Shown: positions 1-6,059, counted from the first letter of the stretch. The stretch: DNA of 9,965 nt from an uncultured Collinsella sp. (GCA_902492545.1 CABULX010000083.1:1-9965), one strand, 5' to 3'. The notes: generated by a model not told the origin, from the letters alone. Numbers and translations: made by a program.

Positions 1-122
1 AGATCGCCGACGATGTCCGCAGTCGTTGCGAGAGCGGAGACGCCGACCATGAGGCCCGATATAGAAAACAGCATGGCGGGAGCGAACATTGCCCCGCCAA
101 AGCGTTGGATTTTTTGCAGCAT
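1..122 (-). CDS. PTS sugar permease EIIC, alpha-glucoside/maltose-like (N-terminus only)
   Basis: The first 40 codons of a minus-strand gene that runs off the left edge. The reverse complement from position 122 reads MLQKIQRFGGAMFAP, then a hydrophobic first membrane segment (AMLFSISGLMVGVSAL). Family knowledge: this opening closely resembles the EIIC domain of MalP/GlvC/AglA-type alpha-glucoside PTS permeases, which take up a disaccharide and phosphorylate it at the membrane using phosphate from EI, HPr and EIIA/EIIB. The ATG at 122-120 is chosen because a good Shine-Dalgarno (GGAAGG on the minus strand, about 6 nt upstream) precedes it. It diverges from a TreR-like repressor, the usual arrangement for a locally controlled PTS gene. 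Whether EIIB is fused and which sugar is used cannot be seen. The assignment rests on about 40 residues only. Confidence 0.8.
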   Translation of the reverse strand, partial: MLQKIQRFGGAMFAPAMLFSISGLMVGVSALATTADIVGD

Positions 123-351
123 GTTCTGCCTTCCGAATATCGAGGCGCGTTGCGCGTGGGGAAACGTTTAAACAATGGATTCATTGTAGAGGACCAGACG
201 ATTGTCGTGCCGGCAGTTTTGAGCGAAACCGATTTGGGCACGACAGAAACCGTCAACGGTTAAATCCTGTCGCTTTACCGATATTCGGTTTAAACAACTT
301 TAAGAAATGCTATCGTGCCTAGCCGGAAATAAATAATGTAGAGGTGAAACA
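123..351. promoter_or_regulatory. Divergent control region between PTS permease and GntR-type repressor
   Basis: A 229-bp AT-rich gap holding the promoters of both flanking genes. Symmetric elements seen: GTTTAAAC at 166-173 and again at 288-295, both within a repeated GTTTAAACAA (166-175, 288-297); ACAATG-GATT-CATTGT at 172-187; AAACGTTT at 162-169; and CCGAATATCG at 133-142, whose exact reverse complement CGATATTCGG lies at 279-288. Family knowledge: HutC-subfamily GntR regulators favour sites of form GTNTANAC, which GTTTAAAC fits. AAACGTTT is also the core of LacI/MalR-type operators. Possible -10 elements are TACAAT on the minus strand (reverse complement of 183-188) for the PTS gene and TGCTATCGT (308-316, extended -10) for the regulator; neither has a good -35. 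The Shine-Dalgarno of the regulator is GAGGTG at 341-346. No ORF is credible here. Confidence 0.55.
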
Positions 352-1071
352 ATGCCAAAAGCAATATACGAAGGAATCTACCGAGAAATACGCTCGCGCA
401 TCATTAATGGGACCTATGCGTTTCAGGAGATGCTGCCAACCGAAGCCGAGCTGACCGCGGAATTTGGCTGCACGCGCAATACCGTCCGCCGCGCTTTGAG
501 CATGCTGGCCGACGGGATGTTTGTGCAGCCCATACACGGCAAGGGCGTGCGCGTTATTTGGCTTAAGGGCGAAACCGACATGTTGGGCGCACTCGAGGAA
601 GTTGAGTCGTTTGGCGAATTTGCAAAGCGCAACAATGCCGTTGCATCGACGGACGTTAAGTCTTTTGAGCATTTGATTTGCACCGAGCAGCTCTCTCGTC
701 GCTTGGGCTTTAAGGTGGGCGAGGAGTTGATTCGCGTGGTGCGTGTCCGAAGCCTTAACGGCAATGCGCGCCAAGTAGACCATGGTTACTTTTTGGAGTC
801 GATCGCCAAGGGTCTGACGCCCGAGATCGCCGCAAAGTCAATTTACGACTATCTGGAGCACAAACGCGGCGTCAAGGTGATGGCGAGTCGCCGTACAGTG
901 AGCGTCGAGCTTGCCAACGATGAGGACTGCAGCTACTTGGACCTTGGCAAATACAACTGTGTCGCCGTCATGGAGAGCCAGTCATACACCTCGGATGGCA
1001 TTTTGTTCGAGGTTACGCACGCCCGTACGCATCCTGAGATCTTCCACTACCGCGTCAACTCCAAGCGATAG
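352..1071 (+). CDS. GntR/HutC-family transcriptional repressor with UTRA domain, TreR-like
   Basis: A 239-residue regulator, the normal length for the HutC subfamily. Residues 1-68 form the GntR winged helix-turn-helix, with LPTEAELTAEFG (28-39), TRNTVRRALSML (41-52) and the wing IHGKG (61-65). Residues about 85-232 form the UTRA ligand-binding domain. SIYDYLEHKRGV (163-174) followed by DEDCSYLDL (190-198) matches the pattern seen in trehalose repressor TreR, which responds to a sugar phosphate. I infer that it represses the divergent PTS gene and itself, with a phosphorylated disaccharide as inducer. Control of the downstream ABC operon is possible but not shown. The ATG at 352 follows GAGGTG at a 5-nt spacing. 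A strong hairpin terminator follows the stop. The exact effector is unknown; TreR, or a maltose/sucrose-phosphate-responsive homologue, fits equally. Confidence 0.85.
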   Translation: MPKAIYEGIYREIRSRIINGTYAFQEMLPTEAELTAEFGCTRNTVRRALSMLADGMFVQPIHGKGVRVIWLKGETDMLGALEEVESFGEFAKRNNAVASTDVKSFEHLICTEQLSRRLGFKVGEELIRVVRVRSLNGNARQVDHGYFLESIAKGLTPEIAAKSIYDYLEHKRGVKVMASRRTVSVELANDEDCSYLDLGKYNCVAVMESQSYTSDGILFEVTHARTHPEIFHYRVNSKR

Positions 1072-1110
1072 CCGGCTAGCTCGCAGCCTGACGAGGCTCA
1101 TGCCCTCAAA

Positions 1111-1163
1111 GAGAAAACGCCCGGTCAAACCGACGATGCATCGGCTTGACCGGGCGTTTTCTC
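1111..1163 (+). terminator. Strong intrinsic terminator after the GntR-family gene
   Basis: Perfect 18-bp inverted repeat: the left arm 1111-1128 begins GAGAAAACGCCC and the right arm 1146-1163 ends GGGCGTTTTCTC. A second nested palindrome lies in the loop (CCGA at 1130-1133 with TCGG at 1141-1144, or CGATGCATCG at 1134-1143). The A and T runs lie inside the outer stem, so the element is symmetric and could work in both directions. It separates the regulator from the ABC operon and implies that the operon has its own promoter. Confidence 0.85.
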
Positions 1164-1377
1164 TGCATTCGATAACAAATAATTGTTTATACAAAACTTG
1201 TCAAGTATCAAGTTGAAATTACCGTTCACCGAAGTTTTTCTACCGCTCTAGTAATACTTGTTCAAACAACTAGTCAAATAGCGTATTGTACAAATCAGCA
1301 AAAGGGGCAAAGTCCCCGAGGCAATCTCCGAAGGCGGCGGCAAAGGGTGCCGCCACGGTGTGAAAGGGTGGATTGTA
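1164..1377 (+). promoter_or_regulatory. Control region and structured 5' leader of the ABC operon
   Basis: With the terminator before it, this fills the gene-free stretch 1072-1377. The first part is AT-rich and holds inverted repeats AACAA-ATAA-TTGTT (1174-1187), ACTTG-T-CAAGT (1196-1206), and AACTTG (1195-1200) with CAAGTT (1209-1214). A related motif recurs as ACTTGTCAA (1196), ACTTGTTCAA (1256) and ACTAGTCAA (1269). A TTGTACAA palindrome sits at 1286-1293. No promoter stands out: TTGTTT (1183-1188) with TATCAA (1206-1211) at 17 bp is the best spaced pair, but weak. The GC-rich second part can fold into GGGG/CCCC (1304-1307/1314-1317) and GGCGGC/GCCGCC (1336-1341/1349-1354, loop AAAGGGT). 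The second hairpin lies just before the ribosome binding site AAAGGGTGG (1363-1371). I match it to no riboswitch class. Confidence 0.5.
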
Positions 1378-2694
1378 ATGAAGAACGAAATGAGCAGAAG
1401 GCAGTTCCTGGGCTTTGCTGGTTCCGCGGCTGCGGTTCTTGGTCTGGGTCTCGTGGGTTGCGGCGGTTCTGCCGGCTCCGGCTCCTCTGCTTCTGGTGAC
1501 GCTGCCGAGGTCTACTTCCTCCAATTCAAGCCCGAGGTCGACAAGGAGTGGAAGGAAATCGCCAAGGCCTATAAGAAGGAGAAGGGCGTCGAGGTCAAGA
1601 TCGTGACCGCCGCCTCCAACACCTACGAGGAGAAGCTCAAGTCCGAGATGTCCAAGAGCTCCGCTCCGACCCTGTTCCAGGTCAACGGCCCCACCGGTCT
1701 TAAGAACTGGAAGGATTACTGCGCCGACCTGTCCGATACCAAGCTCCGCGGTGAGCTCATTGACGACTCCCTGGCTCTGCAGTCCGACGGCAAGGATGTG
1801 TGCATCGACTGGGTTCAGGAGAGCTTCGGCATTATTTACAACAAGCAGCTGCTCGAGAAGGCTGGCTACAAGGCCGAGGACATCAACTCCTTCGACAAGC
1901 TGAAGGCTTGTGCCGACGACATTCAGGCCCGCAAGGACGAGCTTGGCATTGAGGGTGCCTTCACTTCTGCCGGCATGGATGACTCCTCCAGCTGGCGCTA
2001 CACCACCCACCTTGCCAACATGCCGCTCTACTACGAGTTCGAGAAGGAGCACAACCAGGAGGACGACGAGATCAAGGGTGAGTTCCTCGACAACTACAAG
2101 CAGATCTTCGACCTGTACATCACCGACTCCACCTGCGATCCTTCGCAGCTTGCTTCCAAGACCGGCGACGACGCCACCAACGAGTTCGCAACCGGCAAGG
2201 CCGTCTTCTACCAGAACGGCTCTTGGGCCTACTCTGACCTCGTCAAGGCCGGCATGACCGACGATCAGATTGGCATGATGCCCATCTACATCGGTGTTGA
2301 CGGCGAGGAGAACCAGGGCCTGTGCTCCGGCGGCGAGAACTACTGGTGCGTCAGTTCCCAGGCTTCCGAGGATGCCCAGAAGGCCACCGAGGACTTCATG
2401 TATTGGTGCGTCACCGCTGACACCCCGACCAGCATCATCGCCGACAAGATGGGTCTGACCGCTCCGTTCAAGAGCGCCAAGGAGACCACCAACGTCTTCT
2501 CGCAGCAGGCCGTTGCCATGGCCAAGGACGGCAAGAAGACCGTCGCTTGGGACTTCGTCTACATTCCCTCCGAGGAGTGGAAGAAGAACCTCAAGCAGGC
2601 TCTGATTGCCTACGCTGCCGATAACAGCAAGTGGGACGGCGTCAAGAACGCCTTCGTCGATGGCTGGAAGACCGAGAAGGCCGCTTCCGAGTAA
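1378..2694 (+). CDS. Sugar ABC transporter substrate-binding lipoprotein, Tat-exported
   Basis: A 438-residue extracellular solute-binding protein of family 1 (the MalE-like group of CUT1 importers). The N-terminus has a twin-arginine motif SRRQFLG (residues 6-12), a hydrophobic stretch and lipobox LVGC with lipidated Cys28. The protein is therefore inferred to be exported folded by Tat and anchored on the outer face of the membrane. A Gly/Ser linker follows, then the mature domain beginning EVYFLQF. Segments such as SAPTLFQVNGP and ESFGIIYNK are typical of carbohydrate-binding members. Codons are strongly biased, lysines being almost all AAG, which suggests high expression. I chose ATG 1378 over GTG 1360 because AAAGGGTGG (1363-1371) lies at the right distance and the Tat motif then starts close to the N-terminus. 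It is first in the operon. Substrate is unproven; alpha-gluco-oligosaccharide is a guess from neighbours. Confidence 0.92.
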   Translation: MKNEMSRRQFLGFAGSAAAVLGLGLVGCGGSAGSGSSASGDAAEVYFLQFKPEVDKEWKEIAKAYKKEKGVEVKIVTAASNTYEEKLKSEMSKSSAPTLFQVNGPTGLKNWKDYCADLSDTKLRGELIDDSLALQSDGKDVCIDWVQESFGIIYNKQLLEKAGYKAEDINSFDKLKACADDIQARKDELGIEGAFTSAGMDDSSSWRYTTHLANMPLYYEFEKEHNQEDDEIKGEFLDNYKQIFDLYITDSTCDPSQLASKTGDDATNEFATGKAVFYQNGSWAYSDLVKAGMTDDQIGMMPIYIGVDGEENQGLCSGGENYWCVSSQASEDAQKATEDFMYWCVTADTPTSIIADKMGLTAPFKSAKETTNVFSQQAVAMAKDGKKTVAWDFVYIPSEEWKKNLKQALIAYAADNSKWDGVKNAFVDGWKTEKAASE

Positions 2695-2725
2695 GCAGTT
2701 GCTGCCCAAGCTATCTGATTAGCGA

Positions 2726-2761
2726 CAGGGGGCGGGCAGACGTTGGTTTGCCCGCCCCCTG
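2726..2761 (+). promoter_or_regulatory. Intercistronic hairpin between binding protein and first permease
   Basis: Perfect 13-bp stem CAGGGGGCGGGCA (2726-2738) with TGCCCGCCCCCTG (2749-2761) and a 10-nt loop. No U-run follows, so full termination is unlikely. The next bases, GCATATTGAAAGG (2761-2773), form the Shine-Dalgarno region of the permease gene. Known for MalE-type operons: such hairpins after the binding-protein gene protect its mRNA 3' end, or dampen read-through, so that binding protein outnumbers the membrane subunits. That role is inferred here. Confidence 0.8.
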
Positions 2762-2781
2762 CATATTGAAAGGACCCTTTT

Positions 2782-3636
2782 ATGGGCAAAGCACTCAAGC
2801 GCTGGTGGCCGCTCTTTATGCTGCCCACGTGCCTGGCGTTTATGATCGGGTTCGTGATCCCTTTTATCCAGGGCTTCTATCTCTCGTTCTGCCAGTTTAT
2901 TATCATTAGTAACGCGCACTTTGTCGGTATCGAGAACTACGTGCGCGCGCTGTCCGATCCGCAGTTCTCCACGTCGTTCTTCTTTACCGTGGCGTTTGCC
3001 TTCCTGTCGACGGTGCTCATCAACGTGATCGCCCTGGCCATTGCGCAGGCGCTCACCCGCAAGGCGCTCAAAGGCACCAACATCTTCCGTACGATCTTCT
3101 TTATGCCTAACCTGATCGGCGGCATCGTGCTGGGCTACATTTGGCAGATTCTGATCAACTGCCTGCTCTCCAACGTGGGCGCCCAGCTCATCGCTCTTAA
3201 CTCTGCTGCTGGCTTCTGGGGCCTTATCATCCTGACCCTGTGGCAGCAGGTCGGCTACATGATGATCATCTACATCGCTGGTCTGCAGTCCATTCCGTCC
3301 GACTACATCGAGGCCGCCAAGGTCGACGGCGCTACGGCATGGCAGACGTTTTGGAAGGTTAAGATTCCTAACCTGATGCCGACCATCACCATCTGCCTGT
3401 TCCTGTCCATCACCAACGGCTTTAAGCTGTTCGACCAGAACCTCGCCCTTACCGGCGGCGCCCCCGCGCACTCCACCGAGATGCTCGCCCTGAACATCTA
3501 CAACACGTTCTATTCGCGTGCCGGTATCGCATGGCAGGGCATCGGTCAGGCCAAGGCGGTTATCTTCTGCATCCTGGTCGTGGCCATCTCCATGATCCAG
3601 CTTAAGGCCACGAGGTCCAAGGAGGTACAGCAGTAA
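2782..3636 (+). CDS. Sugar ABC transporter permease, MalF/UgpA type (CUT1)
   Basis: A 284-residue integral membrane protein with about six hydrophobic segments. The cytoplasmic EAA loop is clear at residues 177-200 (EAAKVDGATAWQTFWKVKIP, with the conserved Gly183 and Pro196); in this family it docks the permease onto the ATPase. A long segment TNGFKLFDQNLALTGGAP (211-228) also fits the MalF/UgpA half. It would pair with the next gene product to form the translocation channel. The ATG at 2782 follows AAAGG at about 8 nt. It lacks the extra N-terminal domain of E. coli MalF, as is normal outside enterobacteria. The stop overlaps the next start by one base (TAATG), implying translational coupling. 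Confidence 0.93.
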   Translation: MGKALKRWWPLFMLPTCLAFMIGFVIPFIQGFYLSFCQFIIISNAHFVGIENYVRALSDPQFSTSFFFTVAFAFLSTVLINVIALAIAQALTRKALKGTNIFRTIFFMPNLIGGIVLGYIWQILINCLLSNVGAQLIALNSAAGFWGLIILTLWQQVGYMMIIYIAGLQSIPSDYIEAAKVDGATAWQTFWKVKIPNLMPTITICLFLSITNGFKLFDQNLALTGGAPAHSTEMLALNIYNTFYSRAGIAWQGIGQAKAVIFCILVVAISMIQLKATRSKEVQQ

Positions 3637-4475
3637 TGAAACGCGATAAGGTTATCAACCGCGCGCTCTCGATTTTCTTTACGATCCTGTCGCTCGCGTG
3701 GATCTACCCCGTGTTCATGATTGCGCTTAATTCTTTTAAGAAAGCGACCGCAATCAGCACCACCACGGCATTCGATCTGCTCACGCCCGAGACGTTCAAC
3801 GGCCTCGCAAACTACATGCACGCCCTTAACGAGCAGGGCTTTGCCTCGGCATTTATGTACTCGCTCATCATCACGGTCACGTCGGTCGTGCTGATCTTGG
3901 TGTGCTGCTCCATGTGCGCTTGGTACGTGGTTCGTGTCAACAACAAGATCTCGAACTTCTTCTATTACCTGTTCGTGTTCTCGATGGTCGTGCCCTTCCA
4001 GATGCTCATGTTCACGCTGTCCAATTTGGCGGACCGCATCGGCTTCAACACGCCGTTCAACATCTGCTTTATCTACCTCGGCTTTGGCGCGGGCCTGGCG
4101 GTCTTTATGTTCGCCGGTTTTGTAAAGAACATCCCGCTCGAGATCGAGGAGGCGGCCATGATTGATGGCTGCAACCCGGTCCAGGTGTTCTTTAAGATCG
4201 TCCTTCCCATCATGAAGCCCACCTATCTTTCGGTCGGCATCCTCGAGACCATGTGGGTCTGGAACGACTATCTGCTGCCCTACCTTACGCTCGACTCCAC
4301 CAAGTACAAGACCATTCCTATCTTGATCCAGTACTTCCGCGGCGGCTACGGCCACGTCGAGCTCGGCCCCATGATGGCCTGCATCATGATGGTCGTTATC
4401 CCCATCGTTATCATGTACATCCTCTGTCAGAAGTACATCATCGACGGCGTGGTGGCAGGTGCCGTCAAGGGCTAA
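3636..4475 (+). CDS. Sugar ABC transporter permease, MalG/UgpE type (CUT1)
   Basis: A 279-residue second permease subunit with about six membrane segments. The EAA loop is at residues 172-195 (EAAMIDGCNPVQVFFKIVLP, with Gly178 and Pro191). The C-terminus ends GAVKG, typical of the MalG group, whose tail reaches toward the ATPase. The start codon shares a base with the preceding stop, and AAGGAGGT (3619-3626) inside the upstream gene supplies a near-perfect ribosome binding site. This favours equal production of the two permeases. Substrate specificity cannot be read from this subunit. Confidence 0.93.
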   Translation: MKRDKVINRALSIFFTILSLAWIYPVFMIALNSFKKATAISTTTAFDLLTPETFNGLANYMHALNEQGFASAFMYSLIITVTSVVLILVCCSMCAWYVVRVNNKISNFFYYLFVFSMVVPFQMLMFTLSNLADRIGFNTPFNICFIYLGFGAGLAVFMFAGFVKNIPLEIEEAAMIDGCNPVQVFFKIVLPIMKPTYLSVGILETMWVWNDYLLPYLTLDSTKYKTIPILIQYFRGGYGHVELGPMMACIMMVVIPIVIMYILCQKYIIDGVVAGAVKG

Positions 4476-4499
4476 TGCCGTAACTGTTTTGCAAGTTTC

Positions 4500-4526
4500 T
4501 GCGGCGCCCCTCAGCGCGGCGCCGCA
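4500..4526 (+). promoter_or_regulatory. Intercistronic hairpin before the ATPase gene
   Basis: A 9-bp stem, TGCGGCGCC (4500-4508) with GGCGCCGCA (4518-4526), and a 9-nt loop. No U-run follows. It runs directly into GCATATCGAAAGG (4524-4536), the Shine-Dalgarno region of the ATPase gene. This is nearly the same 13-mer that follows the hairpin at 2726-2761. It is likely an mRNA processing, stability or partial-attenuation element that sets the ATPase level separately from the permeases (inferred). Confidence 0.7.
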
Positions 4527-4543
4527 TATCGAAAGGTAGAGAC

Positions 4544-5743
4544 ATGGCCGAGATCGTTCTCAAACATGTTCAGAAGGTGTATCCCAACAACGAGTCAAAA
4601 AAGAAAGGCTTCTTTGGCAAAAAGAAGAAGACCGAGGAGAAGAAGCACAACCTCAAGGTTACCGAGGACGGTGTGCTCGCTGTAGAGGACTTCAACCTCA
4701 CCGTTCACGACCAGGAGTTCGTCGTCCTCGTTGGCCCCTCTGGCTGCGGTAAGTCCACGACGATGCGCATGGTCGCCGGCCTGGAGGACATTACCTCGGG
4801 CGATGTGCTCATCGACGGCAAGCGCGTCAACGACGTGGCGCCCAAGGACCGCGACATCGCCATGGTGTTCCAGAGCTATGCTTTGTACCCCAATATGACG
4901 GTGTACGAAAACATGGCGTTTACGCTCGAGCTCAAGAAGGTCCCCAAGGACGAGATCGACCGCAAAGTTCGCTCTGCTGCCGAGATTCTGGGCATTACCG
5001 AGTACCTCGACCGTAAGCCCAAGGCGCTTTCGGGCGGCCAGCGCCAGCGTGTCGCTATCGGCCGCGCCATCGTGCGTGACCCCAAGGTCTTCCTGATGGA
5101 CGAGCCGCTGTCCAACCTGGACGCCAAGCTTCGTAACCAGATGCGTGCCGAGCTCATTAAGCTGCGCCACGAGATCAAGGGCACGTTCATTTATGTTACT
5201 CACGACCAGACCGAGGCTATGACCCTCGGTGACCGTATCGTGGTCATGAAGGACGGCGTCGTCCAGCAGATCGCCACCCCGCAGGAGGTCTTCAACCATC
5301 CCGCGAACATCTTCGTCGCCGGCTTTATCGGCGTGCCGCAGATGAACTTCTTCGATGCCCAGCTGGTGCGCTCGGGCAACGGCTTTACCGTCAAGACCGA
5401 GGATATGAACGTGGCGCTCGCCCCCGAGACCTGCGCTCAGCTTGCTCTCAACTGGGACGGCGGCGACGTGAAGGAGATCACGGCCGGCGTGCGCCCCGAG
5501 CAGATTCTGCTTGCCGACAAGGACGAGGAGGGCGCGCTCCAGGGTACCGTCGAGGTGACCGAGCTCATGGGTTCGACCGAGCATGTCCACGTGACCGCTC
5601 CCGATGGCCAGTTTGTTCTGATTATCCCCGTCGTCGACCTCGAGGCCAAGGGCGCGCTCAAGGCTGGCGACACTATCTGGTTCAAGTTCGAGAAGAACGC
5701 GACCCATCTCTTCGATAAGGTGTCTGGCAAGAACCTTATCTAG
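4544..5743 (+). CDS. ugpC: Sugar importer ATPase, MalK/MsmX/UgpC family
   Basis: A 399-residue nucleotide-binding subunit that powers CUT1 importers at the inner face of the membrane. Visible motifs: Walker A GPSGCGKST (64-72), Q-loop Gln110, signature LSGGQRQR (162-169), Walker B VFLMDEP (182-188), D-loop NLDAK (191-195) and switch His220 in YVTHDQ. A C-terminal beta-rich regulatory domain (about 250-399) includes GVRPEQI (315-321) and MGSTEHVHV (342-350), usual for MalK-like proteins. Odd: a lysine-rich insert of roughly 25 residues (about 17-42, with KKKGFFGKKKKTEEKK) between the first strand and the VEDFNL strand, absent from E. coli MalK and B. subtilis MsmX. The ATG follows GAAAGG. The symbol is a family label: glycerol-3-phosphate transport is not implied, and the protein may serve other importers too. 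Confidence 0.93.
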   Translation: MAEIVLKHVQKVYPNNESKKKGFFGKKKKTEEKKHNLKVTEDGVLAVEDFNLTVHDQEFVVLVGPSGCGKSTTMRMVAGLEDITSGDVLIDGKRVNDVAPKDRDIAMVFQSYALYPNMTVYENMAFTLELKKVPKDEIDRKVRSAAEILGITEYLDRKPKALSGGQRQRVAIGRAIVRDPKVFLMDEPLSNLDAKLRNQMRAELIKLRHEIKGTFIYVTHDQTEAMTLGDRIVVMKDGVVQQIATPQEVFNHPANIFVAGFIGVPQMNFFDAQLVRSGNGFTVKTEDMNVALAPETCAQLALNWDGGDVKEITAGVRPEQILLADKDEEGALQGTVEVTELMGSTEHVHVTAPDGQFVLIIPVVDLEAKGALKAGDTIWFKFEKNATHLFDKVSGKNLI

Positions 5744-5811
5744 GCCCGGTGCATCCAGGCCCTCCCTTTGGGCGACTGCGGTATTGCCATCCTTTTGCCG
5801 CGGTCACATAT

Positions 5812-5856
5812 AAGGCTCCCCTCCCGTCCACTGGGCGAGAGGGGAGCCTTTCTTTG
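5812..5856 (+). terminator. Intrinsic terminator of the ABC operon
   Basis: Perfect 12-bp stem AAGGCTCCCCTC (5812-5823) with GAGGGGAGCCTT (5839-5850), a 15-nt loop, then a U-rich tail TCTTTG. It lies 69 bp after the ATPase stop. Confidence 0.88.
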
Positions 5857-5878
5857 TGTTGGGATTGTCTGACCGGTC

Positions 5879-5943
5879 GTTTGTCTCGATCTGTAACGGG
5901 TAGGGCCGATTTCGGACGTTAGATGTTACAGATTGAGATAAAC
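5879..5943. repeat. Palindromic repeat, copy 1 of 2
   Basis: Arms of 19 bp, GTTTGTCTCGATCTGTAAC (5879-5897) and GTTACAGATTGAGATAAAC (5925-5943), pair with two mismatches around a 27-nt centre. Its core 5883-5939 is 57 bp, the same length as copy 2, and the two agree at 44 of 57 positions by hand count. The arms are the best conserved part; the centres share GGGNCCGNTTT. It resembles an extragenic palindromic element, not a gene. I do not recognise a named family. Confidence 0.8.
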
Positions 5944-5963
5944 CCAAGGGGAGGGGCCGGTAT

Positions 5964-6020
5964 GTCTCAATCTGTAACAGCTGGGACCGTTTTGGTTGAG
6001 TAGTTGTTACAGATTGAGAT
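5964..6020. repeat. Palindromic repeat, copy 2 of 2
   Basis: Perfect 15-bp arms TCTCAATCTGTAACA (5965-5979) and TGTTACAGATTGAGA (6005-6019) around a 25-nt centre. It starts exactly 81 bp after the 57-bp core of copy 1, in the same orientation. Taken together the four arms start at 5884, 5925, 5965 and 6005, alternate in orientation, and are 40-41 bp apart. Confidence 0.8.
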
Positions 6021-6059
6021 TGTTTGGTCGAGTCGGGTCACAGGGTAACGTGCGGGCAC

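Noticed and set aside
1304..1371. A glycine-like or cyclic-di-GMP-like riboswitch in the ABC leader
   Set aside because: Short look-alike stretches (CCGAAGG, GGCAAAG) are present, but the paired elements and conserved core of either class are missing.
1360..1377. GTG at 1360 as the start of the binding-protein gene
   Set aside because: It would add six residues (MKGWIV). ATG at 1378 has a well-placed AAAGGGTGG and puts the twin-arginine motif near the N-terminus.
1270..2709. A 479-codon open frame on the minus strand opposite the binding-protein gene
   Set aside because: It mirrors the real gene's codon bias: third-position G/C on the plus strand removes stops on the other. Its product is low-complexity Leu/Val/Gly with no family features, and the plus strand has a clear Tat lipoprotein.
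2726..2761. A full intrinsic terminator after the binding-protein gene
   Set aside because: The stem is strong but no U-run follows, and the permease genes downstream need the transcript. An mRNA stability or partial attenuation role fits better.
3546..4355. A 269-codon open frame on the minus strand opposite the second permease
   Set aside because: Shadow frame rich in Asp, Arg, His and Val, without recognisable domains. It would overlap two well-supported permease genes.
4595..5707. A 370-codon open frame on the minus strand opposite the ATPase gene
   Set aside because: Shadow of a GC-biased gene. The plus frame has all ABC ATPase motifs in order; the minus frame has none that I recognise.
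5883..6020. Regularly spaced repeats considered as a CRISPR array
   Set aside because: Only four short arms, alternating in orientation, with 25-27-bp gaps whose sequences are themselves related. No cas genes. A true array has direct repeats and unrelated spacers.
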